Positions 37,481 to 46,298 of a stretch of DNA of 64,000 bases are shown here, in pieces (positions within the stretch are counted from its first letter, which is position 1; each line of letters opens with the position of its first letter). The DNA comes from Lacrimispora xylanisolvens (GTDB lineage: Bacteria > Bacillota > Clostridia > Lachnospirales > Lachnospiraceae), in NCBI RefSeq assembly GCF_002934545.1, contig NZ_PTJA01000015.1, positions 62,001 through 126,000 on the forward strand. Reading direction: 5' to 3'. The position numbers and the translations under genes are program-made. The notes beneath the pieces are model-generated. The model searched no databases. It saw nothing but the letters and a program-made list of their open reading frames with translations, and had not been told where the DNA came from.

Positions 37481-38098
37481 TTACCGTTTAGCAGCTGCCT
37501 TCATAATAAGAGCCCCAACAGCGGCCCCTGGATCCTTTAACGCCTTGGAAGCTTCCCCTCTTGTTGCCGCCCTGCCATGAACCGCAACCATGGTCGTGGT
37601 ATTTTCAAATCCCGCCCATGCGGCATCGGCTGCCTCCTGGAGGACCACCTCAAGAGAAATCCCAGCATTTACGCCCGCTGCCAGCATGTCTATTCCAGGC
37701 AAAAACCCATCCAGAAACGTTTTTTCTCCTGGTTTTGCCTTGCCAAGTTCAGCCACTCCGTCCTGATACGCTTGAAACAGAGAAACAACATCCTGATCCG
37801 TAAGTTCCGTTTTTCCCTTTAAAACTTTTCCCGCACGCATAAGACCTGCAGCCATTAATGTCCCCATAGTGGAGGGAACCTTATTGCCCATGGTCTTACC
37901 TGCCTTGTAAAGAAGTTTTCCAAGATCCGGCTCCATTCCATCAGATACCGAATCATAGGCAGAACGGAATCCGTCAGACATGGTTAAGCCTAAGTCACTG
38001 TCTCCCACTACACTGTCAAGTTCTATGAGATAATCCCGGTTTATTTCCATTATTTTGCTGATCCTGCCCAGCATGGCAATCAGTTCCTGCTGATTCAT
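37481..38098 (-). CDS. dhaL: DhaL-type subunit of dihydroxyacetone/tetrulose kinase
   Basis: 205 residues from MNQQELIAMLGRISKIMEIN, with GGAG upstream. The ADP/Mg site is DSVVGDSDLGLTM (about 27-39), where the usual GDGD is GDSD, keeping the metal-binding Asp residues. MGNKVPSTMGTLMAAGLMRA and VVAVHGRAATRGEAS-type segments follow (here MVAVHGRAATRGEASKALK). It works with DhaK in the next upstream gene. No PTS partner DhaM is present. It is the last gene of the microcompartment operon. Confidence 0.85.
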   Translation of the reverse strand: MNQQELIAMLGRISKIMEINRDYLIELDSVVGDSDLGLTMSDGFRSAYDSVSDGMEPDLGKLLYKAGKTMGNKVPSTMGTLMAAGLMRAGKVLKGKTELTDQDVVSLFQAYQDGVAELGKAKPGEKTFLDGFLPGIDMLAAGVNAGISLEVVLQEAADAAWAGFENTTTMVAVHGRAATRGEASKALKDPGAAVGALIMKAAAKR

Positions 38099-38099
38099 A

Positions 38100-39119
38100 T
38101 TATTCTCCAATCTGTTTCTGCTTAAAAAATGGCGTATCTGCCGGAGCATCCAGATAACCTTTCAGCTCCTCATCCAGTTTTAAAAGAGAGATGGATAACC
38201 CCGCCATTTCAATTGAGGTGACATATTCCCCCACATAACAGCGATGAACCCGGATATTTTTTTCTTTTAGTATCTGATGAACCTTTCTTGCTACAATGTA
38301 CTGCTCATCCAGTGGTGTTGCCCCCAGACCATTTACAAGAACCGCTGTCTCATCCCCTGGTTCATAAGAAATATCGCTTAAGATTTTAGTAACCATTTCC
38401 TCTGTAATCTGATCTGCAGATTCCATTTTTCCCCGGCGGATTCCTGGCTCTCCATGAATTCCCATACCTAATTCCATCTCGTCCTCAGCAATCTCAAATC
38501 CGGGATGACCCACTCTTGGTACCGTACAGGGTGTCAGCGCAACTCCCATCGTTCTTACATTGGAAGCAGCCTTTTCTGCAATCCGCTTTACTTCCGAAAG
38601 ATCTTTTCTTAAGGCCGCTGCCGCACCCGCGCATTTATACACGAAGAAAATTCCTGCAACTCCTCTTCTTGTATTCTTCTCTCCGTCTTTTGCAGGAGGG
38701 GAGGCAACATCTTCTCCTGCAACCACCTGTTCCACACGTATTCCTTCTTCCATGTCTGCCATCTCAGCAGCCATATCAAAATTAAAAATATCCCCGTTAT
38801 AATTTCCGTAAATATAAAGGACTCCAGCCCCTGCATCTATACGCTTTGTCACTTCCAGCATCTGATCGGCGCTTGGCGACTGAAACACATCTCCTACACA
38901 GCAGCCATCTAACATCCCATCTCCCACATACCCTAAAAACAAAGGAAGATGTCCCGATCCTCCTCCAGTGGCTATCCCAACTTTCCCTTCTGTCTTTTTG
39001 GTGGTTACCAGACAGCGAAGATCATTTCCTGTAAAAGTAAGCTGATCTGGGTGTGTCAGGTAGATTCCTTCCAGCATTTCGTTTACATAATGTTCCGGAT
39101 CATTCATTAACTTTTTCAT
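38100..39119 (-). CDS. dhaK: DhaK-type subunit of dihydroxyacetone/tetrulose kinase
   Basis: 339 residues. GGGSGHLPLFLGYVG near 52 and the His that binds the carbonyl substrate covalently in ELGMGIHGEPGI (about 215-226) are both present. It supplies the substrate-binding half of a two-part kinase with DhaL 1-2 nt away. The substrate could be dihydroxyacetone or a ketotetrose; the operon's aldolase should already give a phosphorylated triose, so its job here is not obvious. Confidence 0.88.
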   Translation of the reverse strand: MKKLMNDPEHYVNEMLEGIYLTHPDQLTFTGNDLRCLVTTKKTEGKVGIATGGGSGHLPLFLGYVGDGMLDGCCVGDVFQSPSADQMLEVTKRIDAGAGVLYIYGNYNGDIFNFDMAAEMADMEEGIRVEQVVAGEDVASPPAKDGEKNTRRGVAGIFFVYKCAGAAAALRKDLSEVKRIAEKAASNVRTMGVALTPCTVPRVGHPGFEIAEDEMELGMGIHGEPGIRRGKMESADQITEEMVTKILSDISYEPGDETAVLVNGLGATPLDEQYIVARKVHQILKEKNIRVHRCYVGEYVTSIEMAGLSISLLKLDEELKGYLDAPADTPFFKQKQIGE

Positions 39120-39133
39120 TCTTTCACCCTCTC

Positions 39134-40312
39134 CTATTTTGATGAAATCCCATAATAAGCATTTACGTATACCCCAATAATTTCTTCCTTTGATGGTTGA
39201 AACGGATTGTCGTCCATACAGGCATCAGCCATTGCACTGTCCGCCAGCTCCCCAAAAGCACCGGGATCCACAGAAAGCTCACTTAAGCATTCTTCCAGTC
39301 CGATTTCTCCTGACAGTTTTCTAATCCAGGAAACTGCCTCCTTTACGGCCTGTTCCCCCGACATGGTCTCTGCGCCCTCGATCCCCAGGCTTTGTGCCAC
39401 TTTCTTGTAACGCTCTGCAATGTTTTTATGACTTCCATTAAATTCCATTACATAGGGTAATAAAATGGCATTGCAGACACCATGGGGAAGGTTGAACCGT
39501 CCCCCTAGAGAATGTGCCATGGCATGAACCATCCCAAGCCCGGCGTTGGAAAACGCCATTCCTGCACTGTATTCTGCATAAGCCATCATTTCTCTGGCTG
39601 TTTCATTTCCTCCGTCCTTTACAGCCTGTGGAAGATAGCGGCTGATTACCCCCATTGCCCAAAGGGCATCTTTATCTGTAAAAGGGTTACACCGTTTTGA
39701 AACTGCCGCCTCAATTGCATGGGTCATTGCATCCATTCCAGTAGATGCTGTCAGATTTTTTGGCATGCTCATCATAAAGTCAATATCATTGACTGCAATA
39801 CTGACCATACAATTGGTGTCCACCATACACATCTTTGTGTGCTTGTCCGGATTGGTTACAATATAAAATGATGTGACTTCTGAACCTGTTCCAGCCGTTG
39901 TATTAACTGCCACAACAGGTATTCCAGGTCTTTCAGATTGATTGAATCCCTCATAGTCTTCAATACGACCGCCGTTTTCCAGAACAATACTGACTGCCTT
40001 TGCTGTGTCAATGGCAGATCCGCCGCCAACCGCAGTCAGAAAATCAACGTTTAAAGCTTTTGCTGCTTCCAGACATTCATTAATTACTGCCACCGCAGGA
40101 TTGGGCTGCACCAGATAATAGACCGCATACTCGATTCCTGCTTCCAGTAAAAACAGCCCCACTTGATCTGCTGCTCCGCTCTTAAACAGAAACTGATCCG
40201 TTACAATGAGTCCCCGTTTTAACCCTCTTTTTTTAAGTTCCGCAGGCAGCATACCAATGGATCCCCGTCCAAAAAAACTGGTTGCAACTGCATTCACTCT
40301 TAAAAGCCCCAT
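39134..40312 (-). CDS. Iron-containing alcohol dehydrogenase (FucO/DhaT-like)
   Basis: 392 residues. NAD-site GGGSAIDTAKAVSIVLENGG (about 97-116), NTTAGTGSEVTSFYIVT, GMDAMTHAIEAAVS with iron-ligand His, and GMVHAMAHSLGGRFNLPHGV with the further His ligands. It belongs with lactaldehyde and 1,3-propanediol reductases. In a microcompartment operon the usual role is reducing part of the aldehyde to alcohol to regenerate NAD for the aldehyde dehydrogenase. No clear encapsulation tail is visible. Confidence 0.9.
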   Translation of the reverse strand: MGLLRVNAVATSFFGRGSIGMLPAELKKRGLKRGLIVTDQFLFKSGAADQVGLFLLEAGIEYAVYYLVQPNPAVAVINECLEAAKALNVDFLTAVGGGSAIDTAKAVSIVLENGGRIEDYEGFNQSERPGIPVVAVNTTAGTGSEVTSFYIVTNPDKHTKMCMVDTNCMVSIAVNDIDFMMSMPKNLTASTGMDAMTHAIEAAVSKRCNPFTDKDALWAMGVISRYLPQAVKDGGNETAREMMAYAEYSAGMAFSNAGLGMVHAMAHSLGGRFNLPHGVCNAILLPYVMEFNGSHKNIAERYKKVAQSLGIEGAETMSGEQAVKEAVSWIRKLSGEIGLEECLSELSVDPGAFGELADSAMADACMDDNPFQPSKEEIIGVYVNAYYGISSK

Positions 40313-40324
40313 AGTAAATTCTCC

Positions 40325-41050
40325 CTAAAATTCTATATTTCTGAAATCACCCGGGTCGATCCGTTTTAATGCAGAAAGCTCATTTTTAGTTGGAGACGGG
40401 GTGATTGCGATTCGTGAGTATTTAACAGGAAAACCGGTGTTATCCTGTACTTCCTTAAGAGATGAAGTTTCGTGTATGGTATCCAGAACCAGCTCTCCAT
40501 TTTCCATTTTAAAGATGCAAAGAGGAGTTACAATCCGGTCTACATTTCCTTTTGTTGTAATGAAATCCACCTGGTTTACAAAGGTTCGTTTATCATGCTT
40601 TGTTCTCCAGATAACAGCCCGCTTTGCAGTGGGTATCAGAACTGCGCTTCCTGCACCTCCCGGAAGCCTGACTTTTGGTTTCTGGTAATCACCGATTACT
40701 GACGCATTCACGTTGCCCCTTAAATCAAACTGGACACCGCTTAAAAATGCCATATCAAGCCCCCCTCTCATGGATAAGTCAAATACCTCCATAAGAGGAA
40801 AGTAAGATCTTGCACCATCTAACAGTTCACTGCCTGCGCTGGTATATTTTTTAAGCTTTCTGGGGGACGGATCGACTCCTCCCGGTATGTTTAAATGCAC
40901 CGCATGGGGAGCATGAAGTTCCTTGGCAAGAAGCACCGCAATCATTGGCATATGGGAAGACACTCCGTGAAATACTTTATCTCCATCCTGAATCATGCGT
41001 GCCATCGCGCACACCATAATGTCACAGATCCGGTTATTTCTTTCCATCAT
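40325..41050 (-). CDS. CoA-transferase family I beta-like subunit (GctB/IpdB-like)
   Basis: 242 residues from MMERNNRICDIMVCAMARMI, with GGGAGGT upstream. The fold of glutaconate CoA-transferase beta is recognisable (MAFLSGVQFDLRGNVNASVI; LPGGAGSAVLIPTAKRAVIW; RIVTPLCIFKME). In true transferases a catalytic Glu sits in an ExG-type motif near residue 50-60; here the matching stretch reads LNIPGGVDPSP without that Glu. IpdAB-type hydrolases also lack it. So it may be a hydrolase or lyase acting on a CoA thioester, not a transferase. Partner of the next upstream gene. Confidence 0.75.
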   Translation of the reverse strand: MMERNNRICDIMVCAMARMIQDGDKVFHGVSSHMPMIAVLLAKELHAPHAVHLNIPGGVDPSPRKLKKYTSAGSELLDGARSYFPLMEVFDLSMRGGLDMAFLSGVQFDLRGNVNASVIGDYQKPKVRLPGGAGSAVLIPTAKRAVIWRTKHDKRTFVNQVDFITTKGNVDRIVTPLCIFKMENGELVLDTIHETSSLKEVQDNTGFPVKYSRIAITPSPTKNELSALKRIDPGDFRNIEF

Positions 41051-41873
41051 TTTTACCTCCCCAGCCTCTGCGGTCCGCCTTCTCATATGCCGAAAGATAA
41101 ACGGCCAGACCCTCCTGGTCTTTCAACTCCTTGAAAATCCCGATGCCTTTTGCGTCAATATCATAGTTTCCCGCGCAGGAACAAGGTGCAGCACCTTTTG
41201 CTGCATGAACCACTCCACCAACCAGGAAATGGGGAATGTCCGCTTTCTTCGCGCCGCTGGACAATAAAGAACCAGGAACAATATGTTCTGCTGTAAGAAT
41301 CACATTTTTTGCCGCTCTGGAAAGCAGGACATCCTCAAACAGCGGACCTGTAATTCTTGCATTACCATCCTCATCCGCTTCCTGAACATGGATCACTGCC
41401 ACATCGGGACGAATTGCTTTCACTACTGTAACAATTTCATTGGTAAACGGATCCTGGATCCTGGTAAAATAATCATTTTCTTCAATTAAATCGCTGACTG
41501 TCAGACCTTTTACCGGCATAAAGCCAATTCCATAACTGGCTGCCCGAAGTGCAGAAATAACGGTATAGCAGGCATGCTCATTTCCTTTCACCCGTCCGCT
41601 TTCTACTGCCTTTCTGTAATGCATTGCCAGTGAAAACTCACTTTCATAGCTGATAAATCCGGCATCTACACTGGTTGCGCATCCGCCCAGACACAGCATA
41701 TCCACATCCATTGCACCTGCAGTTTTTACCAGTTTTAAATTACGCTTTCTCTGACGTATGAGTTCTCTTATAAAAGCCATAGGAGCTCGGTGAAGCACAT
41801 TCCCCCCAATCCCCAGAACTGCGCCGTCACTGACCAGGGCTGCCGCTTCCTGCATTGATATTATTTTGCTCAT
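41034..41873 (-). CDS. CoA-transferase family I alpha-like subunit (GctA/IpdA-like)
   Basis: 279 residues from MSKIISMQEAAALVSDGAVL. GIGGNVLHRAPMAFIRELIR carries the phosphate-loop-like start of the family. KTAGAMDVDMLCLGGCATSV and VHVQEADEDGNARITGPLFE follow as in GctA. It overlaps the start of the beta subunit gene and would form a heteromer with it. CoA-transferase genes are not standard in microcompartment operons, which makes the pair a possible clue to the end product. Confidence 0.8.
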   Translation of the reverse strand: MSKIISMQEAAALVSDGAVLGIGGNVLHRAPMAFIRELIRQRKRNLKLVKTAGAMDVDMLCLGGCATSVDAGFISYESEFSLAMHYRKAVESGRVKGNEHACYTVISALRAASYGIGFMPVKGLTVSDLIEENDYFTRIQDPFTNEIVTVVKAIRPDVAVIHVQEADEDGNARITGPLFEDVLLSRAAKNVILTAEHIVPGSLLSSGAKKADIPHFLVGGVVHAAKGAAPCSCAGNYDIDAKGIGIFKELKDQEGLAVYLSAYEKADRRGWGGKNDGKK

Positions 41874-41899
41874 GAACTTCCCCTTTCCAGCCTGTTTAC

Positions 41900-43234
41900 C
41901 TACTTCGCCGCATTGCATGCAATCTGTATGGCATCCCAGACGCCTGCAAACGGAGGTGCATAAATAAGGTCCGTCATTCCCAATTCTTTCGTTGTCATTT
42001 TGCAGTGAATGGCGACGGCAAATACATCTGCCCGGAGAACTGCCCCTTTTTTTCCGCAGGTCTGGGCACCAAGAATACGTCTGGTTCCCTTCTCATAGAT
42101 CAGCTTAATTGTAATAGGGGTAGGATCAGGATAATAAGCTGGATGATCATTTACCGTAACAAGAAGTGTATTATAATCCACAGAGAGACGTTTCGCATCG
42201 GCTTCACTCATGCCGGTCCGCCCCAGTTCCAGTCCGCATACTTTAACAGCCGCAGAGCCCAGTGCTCCCTGAAACACTTCACTGCCTCCTGCCAGATTTG
42301 TTCCGGCAATTCTTCCGCATTTATTTGCAACAGTTCCAAGAGCCAGGTAACTGTTTTCATTTAAAACTTCATGATAGACCAGAATGCAGTCACCTGCTGC
42401 ATAAATATCAGGTATGGAAGTTTTCATTTCCCTGTCTACGATTATTGCGCCGTTCTTCCCTCTCTCTATTCCAGTATCCTTTAGAAATTCCGTACAGGGT
42501 CTGATCCCAGCTGCCACAATCACAAGATCTGCATCATAGCTTCCTTTATTCGTAATCACGCGATTGACATACAGTCCGTCGCCTTCAAACGCCTCCACCT
42601 TTTCATTGACATGAAGCTTTACCCCCTGTTTTAACAGTTCTTCCTGGGCAAGCGCAGTCATCTCTTCATCAAACGATGCAAGAATTCTGGAAGCCGTTTC
42701 TATCATGCGGACGTTTTTTCCTATATGCAAAAAAGCCTCTGCGCATTCTACACCAATGTAGCCCCCGCCTACGATGACTACATTCCGGACCTTATCCATT
42801 TTGGAATATTCCTTTAGAAAAATGCCGTCTTCCATATTTTTTAATGCATGGACTCCAATCAGCTCTCTGCCGGGAAAAGGAGGAATTACTGCCTCTGCCC
42901 CAACGGCAATCATCAGCTTATCATAAGCGTCCTCAAACTCTCTGCCAGATTCCAGATCCCTTACCATAACCCGTTTTTTTCCGGCATCAACCCCTGTCAC
43001 CTCATGTTTTAGATAGGTCTCTATCCCCATCTGGTCAAAGGCTTCCCGGCTGCGGGCAATCATTTTTCTGTAATCCCCGTTAAAGTCTCCCACATAATAA
43101 GGCAGCCCGCACGCACCATAGGAAAGAAATCCGCCCTTTTCGTATACGGTTATCTGAATATCAGAATTCATTCTGCGTATCTTGGATGCGGCACTCATGC
43201 CTGCCGCTACTCCACCAATAATAATAATCTTCAT
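41900..43234 (-). CDS. CoA-disulfide reductase / NADH oxidase-like flavoprotein
   Basis: 444 residues. FAD site GGVAAGMSAASKIRRM at the start; active-site Cys in SYGACGLPYYVGDF (about 43); NAD site VVIVGGGYIGVECAEAFLHI; second FAD segment IYAAGDCILVYHEVL; C-terminal dimer domain. The single redox Cys places it with CoA-disulfide reductases, NADH oxidases and polysulfide reductases. In this operon it might keep CoA reduced or re-oxidise NADH. Such a gene is not part of the usual shell-enzyme core. Confidence 0.87.
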   Translation of the reverse strand: MKIIIIGGVAAGMSAASKIRRMNSDIQITVYEKGGFLSYGACGLPYYVGDFNGDYRKMIARSREAFDQMGIETYLKHEVTGVDAGKKRVMVRDLESGREFEDAYDKLMIAVGAEAVIPPFPGRELIGVHALKNMEDGIFLKEYSKMDKVRNVVIVGGGYIGVECAEAFLHIGKNVRMIETASRILASFDEEMTALAQEELLKQGVKLHVNEKVEAFEGDGLYVNRVITNKGSYDADLVIVAAGIRPCTEFLKDTGIERGKNGAIIVDREMKTSIPDIYAAGDCILVYHEVLNENSYLALGTVANKCGRIAGTNLAGGSEVFQGALGSAAVKVCGLELGRTGMSEADAKRLSVDYNTLLVTVNDHPAYYPDPTPITIKLIYEKGTRRILGAQTCGKKGAVLRADVFAVAIHCKMTTKELGMTDLIYAPPFAGVWDAIQIACNAAK

Positions 43235-43247
43235 AAATTTTCCCCCG

Positions 43248-44360
43248 TCAGGTTATATCAGCTATTTCCCGCTCTGCTGATTCCATTGCTTCCCTGGCTG
43301 ATAATTCTCCTGTAAAAGCCTGGTAGATTTTTTTGTAAAGGATTGCATTTTTATCCCCTGACCGTATTATATGAGGGAGAGGTCTTGCAGACTCAATCAT
43401 CATTTTCTGCACCGGAAACCATGGATCGATACCTTTCTGATAGCTGGACTCTCTTACAGGAGCACCGCTTACCTTTCCTGTTTTACAATCAACGACTGAA
43501 GAACGCAGATATCTTAAAAAATCGTTGGCAGCTTCCCGTTTTCTGCTTCCCTGGCAGATGGCAAAGGACCACGTCACGTTCCAGGCAGTCGAAAATGTAC
43601 TGAAGCCTAAATCCTCCGGTTCCAGACAGCCATTCTCCCATACAGCTCCAAGCTGTCCGCTCCATGTTACTGCCATGACAGCCTTTTTCTTTCGTATGGC
43701 TTCAGCAATTTCTTCATTTGCAAAGGTTTCCGTTCCTTCCAGTGCATAGGACTTACATTCACAATAAGACTGAAGCCCTCTTATGGCTTTTTCATCTCCA
43801 CAGACCGGATTTCCCTCTGAATCATAAGCATCTCCTCCATACATGCGAAGAAAAGGGAGTGCATCGGTAAATATTTCTGACGAATCAGCCTTCATTGCCA
43901 CGGCCTTTCTTCCATATACTGCCGCTAAAGCCTTTGCCGTATCCAGGTATTCCTGAGGGGTGATTACAGGTTCCAGTTCTTTCCCAAGCACCTTATAAAT
44001 CAGACTCTTACGATAAACAATCATATGACCGTCACAGAAAGAAGGAGATAAGTATGCCTTGTCCTGATATCTCATTTCCCTGGCGATGGCAGGAAGAATA
44101 TCCTCCTCTTCCAGCTCAAGTTCTGCCAGATAGCCCTTTTCTACGAAATCAGACAGCCATAAATGACCCGCTGCCATAATAATGTCATAATCACCGCTTC
44201 CGGTAAGGGAGTCCATCATTTTGTCATAATACTCAGACCACGGTACAATTTGAAATTCCACATTTTCCTTATATCCGTCCAGAATCCCCAATTTCTTATC
44301 CAGATAACCATTTACTGCCGGATCTCCAACTGCAAGAACCTTTAATATCCCCTGCTCCAT
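43248..44360 (-). CDS. Family 1 solute-binding-like protein without signal peptide
   Basis: 370 residues from MEQGILKVLAVGDPAVNGYL, with GAGGGAGGG upstream. The fold of sugar ABC binding proteins is clear (YDIIMAAGHLWLSDFVEKGY; PQEYLDTAKALAAVYGRKAV; KKKAVMAVTWSGQLGAVWE). Neither this start nor the longer frame has a hydrophobic leader or lipobox, so it should stay in the cytoplasm. It is surrounded by shell-protein genes with no transporter genes adjoining. Its role could be a sensor, a chaperone for a metabolite, or a lumen component. Confidence 0.75.
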   Translation of the reverse strand: MEQGILKVLAVGDPAVNGYLDKKLGILDGYKENVEFQIVPWSEYYDKMMDSLTGSGDYDIIMAAGHLWLSDFVEKGYLAELELEEEDILPAIAREMRYQDKAYLSPSFCDGHMIVYRKSLIYKVLGKELEPVITPQEYLDTAKALAAVYGRKAVAMKADSSEIFTDALPFLRMYGGDAYDSEGNPVCGDEKAIRGLQSYCECKSYALEGTETFANEEIAEAIRKKKAVMAVTWSGQLGAVWENGCLEPEDLGFSTFSTAWNVTWSFAICQGSRKREAANDFLRYLRSSVVDCKTGKVSGAPVRESSYQKGIDPWFPVQKMMIESARPLPHIIRSGDKNAILYKKIYQAFTGELSAREAMESAEREIADIT

Positions 44361-44379
44361 AATAATTCCCTCCCTCTGT

Positions 44380-44640
44380 TTATTTCCCCAATTGAGGAGG
44401 TGCATCTACAATACCCACAACAAAAGCATCAATCGGCGCCGAGCGGTCAAGAGCAAACTGGGTGGTATTGTCCGTAGTTACCAGCACCAGTTCCCCGATT
44501 CCGGCTCCCATGGTATCAGCCGCCACAAATATATTCTTTTTTTCTCCGTAATACGGTTCCACTAAAAGGAGCTTAAACCCCACCAGATTCCTGCACTTTC
44601 TTGTGGAAACCACAGTCCCCATAATTGTTCCTAATATCAT
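44380..44640 (-). CDS. Microcompartment pentamer (BMC-P, EutN/CcmL type)
   Basis: 86 residues: MILGTIMGTVVSTRKCRNL, FKLLLVEPYY, AADTMGAGIGELVLVTT and IVDAPPQ are the standard strands of the EutN/CcmL fold. Five copies close each vertex of the shell. The start overlaps the pduL stop by 4 nt. It is the only pentamer gene seen. Confidence 0.95.
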   Translation of the reverse strand: MILGTIMGTVVSTRKCRNLVGFKLLLVEPYYGEKKNIFVAADTMGAGIGELVLVTTDNTTQFALDRSAPIDAFVVGIVDAPPQLGK

Positions 44641-45293
44641 CTGGCATCATCCTTTCTAATGGTGACCCACTGCCCCTGCCTGAGCAAAAATGCATTGGCA
44701 TCATCAGTATCTACATGTAAATCAAGACGGCTCTCACTGGTAACACGGACAAGAACCCGTCCCAGCACTCCTGCTTTTTCCCCGGAAACCAGCACATTCA
44801 CCCGATCCCCATCTGATACGCCAAACCAGCTGGCTTCTTCCGGGGTCATATGGATGTGACGGTCGGCAATGATAACGCCATCTTTTAAAGAGACTTCTCC
44901 CACAGGTCCCTTAAGCAGGATTCCCGGAGTTTCTTTTAAATCTCCGGAAGTCCTGACAGGGGGCTTAATGCCCAGGATTCTGCAGTCGCTAAACGCCATC
45001 TCAACCTGACTTTGTTTTCTTTCAGGACCCAGAATCCGGACTTTCTTAATCGACCCTTTGGGGCCGCAGACCTCAACCTGTTCTTTGCATGCAAACTGAC
45101 CAGGCTGGCTTAATGATTTTTCTGGTGTAAGCTGATATCCTGCTCCAAACAGTGTTTCCACGTGATCTCTTGATAAATGTACATGTCTTGCCGATATGCC
45201 AACCGGAACCTGATAGGGATCAGTACTTAACCGGTTCCAGTGTTCCAGAACCAACTCTGTTATTTTCTGTATCAGTTCTTCCCTGTTATCCAT
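44637..45293 (-). CDS. pduL: PduL-type phosphate acyltransferase
   Basis: 218 residues. Two beta-barrel halves with zinc-binding His groups: VGISARHVHLSRDHVE (about 31-46) and IIADRHIHMTPEEASWFGV (about 140-158), ending HVDTDDANAF. The N-terminal helix REELIQKITELVLEHWNR looks like an encapsulation peptide. It converts acyl-CoA plus phosphate to acyl phosphate in the lumen, recycling CoA. It is unrelated in fold to the Pta encoded at 17.7-18.7 kb. Confidence 0.95.
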   Translation of the reverse strand: MDNREELIQKITELVLEHWNRLSTDPYQVPVGISARHVHLSRDHVETLFGAGYQLTPEKSLSQPGQFACKEQVEVCGPKGSIKKVRILGPERKQSQVEMAFSDCRILGIKPPVRTSGDLKETPGILLKGPVGEVSLKDGVIIADRHIHMTPEEASWFGVSDGDRVNVLVSGEKAGVLGRVLVRVTSESRLDLHVDTDDANAFLLRQGQWVTIRKDDAR

Positions 45294-45307
45294 CAGACAC
45301 TGATTCC

Positions 45308-45607
45308 TTATTTAATCAGCGGGATAATTCCTGCTATGGAATTATGGGGTCTTGGAATTACATGAACAGCCACCAGCTCTCCCACTCTGGAAGCAGCCTC
45401 TTCACCTGCTTCTACCGCTGCTTTTACAGCTCCCACATCTCCCTGTACCATAACGGTTACCAGACCTGAGCCAATCTTTTCTGTTCCCACCATTTCAACA
45501 TCTGCTGCTTTTAACATGGCATCTGCCGCTTCAATGGATGCGGTCAGACCTCTTGTTTCAACCATTCCCAGTGCCAGCATGCCCTTCTTAACTGATATCT
45601 CTGCCAT
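45308..45607 (-). CDS. Microcompartment shell hexamer (BMC-H), copy 2
   Basis: 99 residues from [20 protein letters not shown], with GGAGGAGAAGG upstream. It is one BMC domain: [52 protein letters not shown]. It is very close in sequence to the hexamer at 46005-46283, differing mainly at both ends. It forms flat hexagonal tiles of the shell. The start lies within the end of the upstream BMC gene. Confidence 0.95.
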   Translation of the reverse strand: MAEISVKKGMLALGMVETRGLTASIEAADAMLKAADVEMVGTEKIGSGLVTVMVQGDVGAVKAAVEAGEEAASRVGELVAVHVIPRPHNSIAGIIPLIK

Positions 45608-45971
45608 TTCCTTCTCCTCCTGTTTTATCTTCATTTTCATGTTCCTTACCTGTCTCAGTTTTTGATTCTTCCTCATGTCTGTCTATCATATTTAGCAGTT
45701 TCCACACCTCACGATGCGGGTTATTAATTGAGACACATACTTTTATGTTGCTCTCGCCCACGATCCGACCGGAATCTCTGGCCGCTTCCATTGCCGCATA
45801 AACTGCTGATGTCTCGCCTGCCAGCACAGTATGGCACATCCTGCCGCCCAACGTCTTATGGCAGCTTACAAGTTCCACCTGCGCCGCTTTCAGCGCCTGA
45901 TCAACCACAAAAACTGTATTGGCGTAATAATTTATTTCCAGTACTCCTATGGCGTTTCCGTTTCTTTTCAT
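45588..45971 (-). CDS. Single BMC-domain shell protein with charged C-terminal tail
   Basis: 127 residues. The BMC domain (1-95) is divergent: [59 protein letters not shown]. It is followed by about 30 residues of Glu/Lys/Gly-rich tail ([20 protein letters not shown]). The pore-loop region carries GGRMCH in place of the EKIGSG seen in the other hexamers, suggesting a different pore. The tail may reach into the lumen or cytosol to bind enzymes. Confidence 0.85.
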   Translation of the reverse strand: MKRNGNAIGVLEINYYANTVFVVDQALKAAQVELVSCHKTLGGRMCHTVLAGETSAVYAAMEAARDSGRIVGESNIKVCVSINNPHREVWKLLNMIDRHEEESKTETGKEHENEDKTGGEGNGRDIS

Positions 45972-46004
45972 GATAACCCACCTTTTCTGCCGGAACCAGT
46001 ATCA

Positions 46005-46283
46005 CTATTTCGCTTTTGGCAGAATTTTGTCTATATCCTGATGTGGTCTGGGAATCACATGGACAGCTACCAGCTCTCCGATTCTGGAAGCCGCCGCTTC
46101 CCCCGCTTCGGTAGCTGCCTTAACTGCTCCGACTTCTCCGGTTACAATAACGGTCACCAGCCCGGATCCGATCTTTTCCGTTCCCACCAGTTCCACGTCT
46201 GCCGCCTTTAACATCGCATCTGCTGCTTCAATGGAGGCAATTAATCCCCTTGTTTCAACTAAACCGATTGATGTGGATGCCAT
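46005..46283 (-). CDS. Microcompartment shell hexamer (BMC-H), copy 1
   Basis: 92 residues: [20 protein letters not shown], then [20 protein letters not shown] and [13 protein letters not shown]. This is the canonical short BMC-H. GAGGAGG precedes the ATG. It lies next to two other BMC genes and the aldehyde dehydrogenase. Confidence 0.96.
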   Translation of the reverse strand: MASTSIGLVETRGLIASIEAADAMLKAADVELVGTEKIGSGLVTVIVTGEVGAVKAATEAGEAAASRIGELVAVHVIPRPHQDIDKILPKAK

Positions 46284-46298
46284 ACCATTCTACCTCCT

